From a bacterium (GTDB lineage: Bacteria > Sysuimicrobiota > Sysuimicrobiia > Sysuimicrobiales > Segetimicrobiaceae): a stretch of DNA of 35,379 nt. The notes below the pieces were generated by a model. The model searched no databases. It was not told the DNA's origin and saw only the letters and a program-made list of their open reading frames with translations. A program made the translations under genes and the position numbers. Positions 31,910 to 35,379 of this stretch are shown piece after piece. The stretch covers positions 1 to 35,379 of the forward strand of contig DATGJN010000118.1 in assembly GCA_035295165.1 (NCBI GenBank). The letters run 5' to 3'. Every line of letters starts with the position of its first letter. The first letter of the stretch is position 1.

Positions 31910-33124
31910 TCACTTGAGTTTGTTCGCGCCGACCCGTTGGTCCCAAATCTGAAACGCCTGCACGAGCTTGTCGGGATCGAGCGGAATCTCGATCGGCTGG
32001 CTCCGAATCAAATCGTCAAACGACTTACGCCGGACCGGGGCGAGCGTGTCCTGACTGTCTTTCGGCGCCATCGCCAGCGTCACGCCCTTGACGGCCGGCC
32101 CGGGATAGAAGTATCCGGTGTCGTACACCTTGGCCTGCTGGTCCGGCCGCAGCGTCCACGCGATCAGATCGAGGACCAACCCGAGCATCTCCGGCGAGTT
32201 GCCCTTCGGCACGCAGATGTACTGCGTGTCCGCGACAAGGTGCTCGCCCGTGAACGTAAATGCCCCGAAGTTCTTGGGCACCACGCCGAGGGCTCGGACG
32301 TTGAGGTCCCACCCCATCGTCGAGACCGCGATCGTGCGCGCCCCCTGCCCTAGTTCTTGAAATGTCCCGGCCGTCCCGGTCGGGTAGTACTGGATGCTCT
32401 GGCCAAGCTGCTGGTAGTACGGCCACACCTTGGTCCAGGATTGGGGCTCGCGCGGCTGCGCTTCGCCGAGCAGGTACGGCAACCCCATCAAGAAGCTCCG
32501 GCCAGGGCCGGAGTTTGCAGGACGCGCGTAGATCAGCTGCTGCGGGTTGCTCTTCGCCCACTGCAGCAGGTCGTCGGGCGTCTTGGGCGGCGACGGCAAC
32601 TTCGCGGGATTGTACGTGAACGTCGGTCCATAGTTGCCGAACACGTCGAGGATGCCGTACCCTTGGGCGAGCCCCTGCGCCTTGGGCTGCTGGTAGTTAC
32701 CGATGAGGTTCGGGAACTTCTGCTGAAAGTCCGGCAGGATCCGCTGCCAAATGTCTTGGACGATGCCCGCGGACAACGCATCGGAACCCGTCAGCACCAT
32801 GTGGATCTGCAGCTGGTTTGCCAACTGTTGCGCCTTGATCTTCGCCGGGAGTTCCGGCGCCGTGGCCTGCTGGTAATTGACCTGGCTAACGTACTGGCCG
32901 TGCGACTTGGCGTAGTCCTCGATGATCGCCTTCGTCAGCTGCAGCTGACCCGCGACATCGATGATCGTCAACGCGAGCGGGCGAGACGGCATCGGGGGCA
33001 GCGCGGCCGCCTGCGCGGCCTCGACCGCGCCAAGACCCCGCGACCACAGCCCCGCGCCGAGCGCGGTCGCCCCGGCCCCGATCAGAAACGCCCTGCGCTT
33101 GAACGCCTTGCCGTCGCTCTCCAC
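31910..33124 (-). CDS. Extracellular solute-binding protein with Tat signal
   Basis: A 404-residue binding protein of the family 1/PotD-like type. The N-terminus carries a twin-arginine signal, KRRAFLIGAGATALGAG, so it is probably exported folded by Tat; no lipobox Cys is seen. The mature part contains typical periplasmic-binding features such as TGSDALSAGIVQDIW and ICVPKGNSPEMLGLVLDLIAW. The GTG at 33124 is chosen because GGAGGTG lies about five bases upstream; the ATG at 33142 is an alternative. Together with the following ATPase and permeases it forms an importer. The ligand is unknown; the architecture is that of polyamine, iron or organophosphate importers, while the adjacent LacI regulator would more often go with carbohydrates. 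Confidence 0.87.
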   Translation of the reverse strand: MESDGKAFKRRAFLIGAGATALGAGLWSRGLGAVEAAQAAALPPMPSRPLALTIIDVAGQLQLTKAIIEDYAKSHGQYVSQVNYQQATAPELPAKIKAQQLANQLQIHMVLTGSDALSAGIVQDIWQRILPDFQQKFPNLIGNYQQPKAQGLAQGYGILDVFGNYGPTFTYNPAKLPSPPKTPDDLLQWAKSNPQQLIYARPANSGPGRSFLMGLPYLLGEAQPREPQSWTKVWPYYQQLGQSIQYYPTGTAGTFQELGQGARTIAVSTMGWDLNVRALGVVPKNFGAFTFTGEHLVADTQYICVPKGNSPEMLGLVLDLIAWTLRPDQQAKVYDTGYFYPGPAVKGVTLAMAPKDSQDTLAPVRRKSFDDLIRSQPIEIPLDPDKLVQAFQIWDQRVGANKLK

Positions 33125-33194
33125 ATGGCACCTCCCACGCATGATCGACTGCGCCTCTCGCACTCTGGCTTTTCGTAGCACTTCACCCACCCCC

Positions 33195-34205
33195 CTACGG
33201 TGCGCTCGCGCGCGCCACCAGTTCGGGCCGGATAACGACCTCCGCACGCTCGCCGCGGTGCCCCGACCCCGCGATCCTGCCCAACAGCATCCGCACCGCG
33301 GACGCGCCGATCTCGTACTTGGAGACGCGCATCGTCGTCAACGACGGCGTCACCAGTCTTGCCAGCAAGATGTCGTCGCACCCCACGATCGCCACGTCGT
33401 CCGGGACACGAACCCCGAGGTCATGGCACGCCTGGAGCGCGCCGATCGCGACCAGGTCGTTGTAACACACGAGCCCGTCGATCCCCCGGTTCGCGGACAG
33501 GAGGCTCGTCGCCGCCTGGTAGCCGCCCTCGAGGTAGGGCGGACAGGATACGATCGACGACGGGTCGTGCAGCCCGCCAGCGTCACCTACGGCGTTACGG
33601 AAGCCGTGCACCCGCTCCCGGCCGCTGTGCGAGTTCTCGGGCCCGGCGAGCATCGCCAGCCTCCTCCGGTGGCCGGCGAGCAGGTGGCCCACGGCCTGCC
33701 GGCTGCCGCTCGCATCATCGACACGCACGGTCCCGGCCGTTTCGTTCGGGACCGTGCGGTTGACGAGCACGACGGCGTGCTGCCGCTTGAGCATCGGCAC
33801 GAGTTGCTCGTCGGGAAGACGGGCGCTACACACCACCACACCGTCCACCCGTTTCTCCTCGAGCAGACGCAACACAGCGACCTCGCGCTCCGCCTGCTCG
33901 ATCGTGTTGCAGAGGAACACGCTGTACCCGGCCGCGAGTGCGACGTCCTCCGCGCCCCGTGCGATCTCTGGAAAGAACGGGTTCGCGATGTCCGGCACGA
34001 CCAGACCCAGACTCAGCGTCCGCCGAGTCACCAGGCTCCGGGCGACGGCGTTGGGGCGATACCCCAACCGCTGGATGACCTCTGACACGAGCCGGCGGGT
34101 TGTCGGGCTGATTTCACCTTTGTTGTTAAGCACACGAGACACCGTCTGGGTCGACACCCCAGCCTCGCGCGCGACGTCTGAGATCGTTATTGTTGACTTC
34201 ATCAT
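33195..34205 (-). CDS. LacI/GalR family transcriptional repressor
   Basis: About 336 residues. The N-terminal helix-turn-helix is canonical: ITISDVAREAGVSTQTVSRVLNNKGEISPTTRRLV, with the hinge helix region YRPNAVARSL. The periplasmic-binding-like effector domain follows (about 60-330), with GLVVPDIANPFF and DGLVCYNDLVAIGAL. The ATG at 34205 (or the adjacent 34202) is preferred over the in-frame ATG at 34250, because the predicted transcription start and two inverted repeats lie between them. It precedes the importer genes by about 70 bases and is their likely regulator, and probably its own. The effector is unknown. Confidence 0.92.
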   Translation of the reverse strand: MMKSTITISDVAREAGVSTQTVSRVLNNKGEISPTTRRLVSEVIQRLGYRPNAVARSLVTRRTLSLGLVVPDIANPFFPEIARGAEDVALAAGYSVFLCNTIEQAEREVAVLRLLEEKRVDGVVVCSARLPDEQLVPMLKRQHAVVLVNRTVPNETAGTVRVDDASGSRQAVGHLLAGHRRRLAMLAGPENSHSGRERVHGFRNAVGDAGGLHDPSSIVSCPPYLEGGYQAATSLLSANRGIDGLVCYNDLVAIGALQACHDLGVRVPDDVAIVGCDDILLARLVTPSLTTMRVSKYEIGASAVRMLLGRIAGSGHRGERAEVVIRPELVARASAP

Positions 34206-34220
34206 CACAAGTGACGGAAT

Positions 34221-34232
34221 GTTAACGCTAAC
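34221..34232. promoter_or_regulatory. LacI-type operator candidate
   Basis: GTTAACGCTAAC is a palindrome with five of six pairs matching around a central CG, the usual layout of LacI/GalR operators. It lies in the leader of the repressor gene, just downstream of the predicted transcription start, which fits autoregulation. Confidence 0.55.
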
Positions 34233-34247
34233 GTGAGCCTTCACGTT
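34230..34247. promoter_or_regulatory. Second inverted repeat in the lacI-type promoter
   Basis: AACGTGAGCCTTCACGTT has perfect seven-base arms around a four-base centre. It directly abuts the other operator-like palindrome and covers the predicted transcription start. It could be a second binding site for this repressor or a site for another regulator. Confidence 0.5.
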
Positions 34248-34248
34248 C

Positions 34249-34278
34249 ATTCTACTACGAGTCGCCTGGTCCCTTCAA
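34249..34278 (-). promoter_or_regulatory. Promoter for the LacI-type repressor
   Basis: On the minus strand TTGAAG (34278-34273) and TAGAAT (34254-34249) are separated by 18 bases. Transcription would start near 34241, inside the inverted repeat and upstream of the ATG at 34205. Confidence 0.55.
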
Positions 34279-34309
34279 TTGGGGGTGGGACGGCGTGAGG
34301 TGACGTTCG

Positions 34310-34978
34310 TCAGTCAGCCACGACGTACTCGAACAGCCACGCTCCCAGCAGCACGAAGATGATGTCGTATGCGGTCAGCAACTTGATGGGCCCGAGGAGC
34401 GCGTCGAACCCGGCGCCGGCAAGCGCCAACCCGACGCCGGCGAGCGACACGATGATCACCGGAAGCACAACGGGCAGCAACAGGATCGGGAGCAGCACCT
34501 CGCGGAGCCGGGTGGTCGCGGTCATGGCGCCCAACAGAGTGCCGACCGCCGCGAACCCCACGCCGCCGAGCACGAGCGGGGCCGCGAGCGCAGGGGCACG
34601 GCGCCCCACGTCGGGATTCACGAACACGGCGGCGGCGACGACCACGACGGCCTGGAGGACAATGATGAGCACGAGGTTGGCGGCGCACTTGCCGAGGAAC
34701 ACCTCAGCACGACCGACGGGCGTCAGCAGGATCCCCCGGAGGGCGTCCCGCTCCTGCTCGATCGCATGCGACCGAGCCAGGCCGAGCGTCGCCCCGAACG
34801 CGACCGTCACCCACAAGATCGCGGGGGTCACGACCGCAGCCGCGCTCGGATCGGCCCCGACGGCGAGCCCCAGGATGACGACGGTGAGAAACGCGACGAG
34901 GCTCATCGAGCTCAGCAGCTCTCGCGTGCGTGCCTCGACGACGAGGTCCTTCCACGCCAGCAACACAACGGCCCTCAC
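34310..34978 (-). CDS. ccmB: Heme exporter permease CcmB
   Basis: A 222-residue membrane protein with six helices. The N-terminal WKDLVVEARTRELLSS segment and length match CcmB, the permease of the CcmAB transporter that uses ATP to release holo-CcmE from CcmC. The GTG at 34978 overlaps the ccmA stop (GTGA). The gene is separated from ccmC by the LacI/importer group, about 5.4 kb. The assignment rests on the CcmA neighbour and the WKDL motif; a general ABC-2 permease is the alternative. Confidence 0.85.
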   Translation of the reverse strand: MRAVVLLAWKDLVVEARTRELLSSMSLVAFLTVVILGLAVGADPSAAAVVTPAILWVTVAFGATLGLARSHAIEQERDALRGILLTPVGRAEVFLGKCAANLVLIIVLQAVVVVAAAVFVNPDVGRRAPALAAPLVLGGVGFAAVGTLLGAMTATTRLREVLLPILLLPVVLPVIIVSLAGVGLALAGAGFDALLGPIKLLTAYDIIFVLLGAWLFEYVVAD

Positions 34979-35379
34979 GGGTCCGGCTCCACACCGGCGG
35001 CGTCCCGGTACCACGTCTCGAATGCCGCCGTGTCCAGTCCCGCAAGCGGTCGGGGCGGGCCGAGGCGCCCGTGCACGAGGACGCGCGCCTGTTCGGCGAC
35101 GCGGAACGCCTCCGCCGCGTGATGCGTGGTCACGATGAGCGCGCCACCCTGCGCGCGAAACTCGCCGAGGAACCCGGTGAGCCGGCTCGCGGCGTCGGGA
35201 TCGAGGCCGGCAAGCGCCTCGTCGAGCAACAACACCGTCGGCTGGTGCACCAGCGCCCGCGCGAGCGCCGCCCGCTGCAGCAGTCCCCGCGACAGGCTGC
35301 GCACCGGGTCGTCGCGACGACCGAGCCCGACAAGGTCACACGCCCAGATCGCGCGCTCCCGCACGTCCCGCACCCCGTA
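34975..35379 (-). CDS. ccmA: CcmA-like ABC ATPase (partial, 5' end beyond window)
   Basis: The C-terminal 134 residues of an ABC ATPase. Seen are the signature region VRSLSRGLLQRAALARAL (a variant of the usual LSxGQ), Walker B TVLLLDEALAGLDPDA and the switch His in IVTTHHAAEAF. The Walker A part lies outside the window, and the frame stays open to the last base. Overlap with a CcmB-type permease gene supports CcmA. The signature has RGLLQ where SGGQ or AGQ is usual, which deserves comparison with relatives. Confidence 0.82.
   Translation of the reverse strand, partial: YGVRDVRERAIWACDLVGLGRRDDPVRSLSRGLLQRAALARALVHQPTVLLLDEALAGLDPDAASRLTGFLGEFRAQGGALIVTTHHAAEAFRVAEQARVLVHGRLGPPRPLAGLDTAAFETWYRDAAGVEPDP

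Overview
This is a GC-rich bacterial chromosome segment. All confident genes except the first run on the minus strand, so they are transcribed from right to left. No transposase, integrase or CRISPR array was seen. The housekeeping order (DUF4321 protein, radC, mreBCD, PBP2, rodA, RNase E/G, rplU, rpmA, obgE, nadD, rsfS) resembles Terrabacteria such as high-GC Bacillota, Armatimonadota or related candidate phyla. L27 has no cleavable N-terminal extension and no prp gene lies between rplU and rpmA, which argues against a typical Bacillota. The lineage is an inference and cannot be fixed from this window.

Left part (1-4325): an apparently gene-poor leader, a soluble PAS/multi-GAF/HD-GYP c-di-GMP phosphodiesterase-like sensor (+ strand), an unrecognised two-helix membrane protein, and tRNA-Ala(GGC) with its own promoter. 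From 4326 to 15959 lie the ribosome, NAD and cell-shape genes: rsfS, nadD, obgE, rpmA, rplU, rng, rodA, mrdA, mreD, mreC, mreB, radC, a DUF4321 protein and tatA. Promoter-like sequences are visible before rplU and inside the DUF4321 and mreD genes, and intrinsic terminators follow rpmA and tatA.

Middle part (16086-24064): a HisKA_2 histidine kinase with an ANTAR-type (RNA-binding) response regulator, a long-chain polyprenyl diphosphate synthase (quinone or carrier-lipid tail), then a respiratory gene set. In transcription order the set is a diheme cytochrome c lipoprotein, a Rieske protein, a cytochrome b, two tiny membrane proteins, a second cytochrome b fused to a two-cluster ferredoxin, a FlpD/MvhD-type iron-sulfur protein and a 45-residue membrane protein. 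The first cytochrome b lacks both His ligands of the n-side heme (bH), while the ferredoxin-fused one keeps all four. No HdrA or hydrogenase is visible. I consider this the most novel system in the window: a possible asymmetric Rieske/cytochrome b complex wired to ferredoxin/FlpD electron carriers on the cytoplasmic side.

Right part (24279-35379): cytochrome c maturation genes (ccmC, ccmD, a CxxxY-type ccmE, ccmF, a ccmI-like gene) plus a secreted carboxypeptidase-regulatory-like protein. They are separated from ccmB and ccmA (truncated by the window edge) by a LacI-type repressor and a spermidine/iron-type ABC importer (binding protein with Tat signal, ATPase, two permeases). The Ccm genes probably mature the diheme cytochrome c, the Tat machinery probably exports the Rieske protein and the binding protein, and the polyprenyl synthase may supply the quinone pool used by the cytochrome b proteins.
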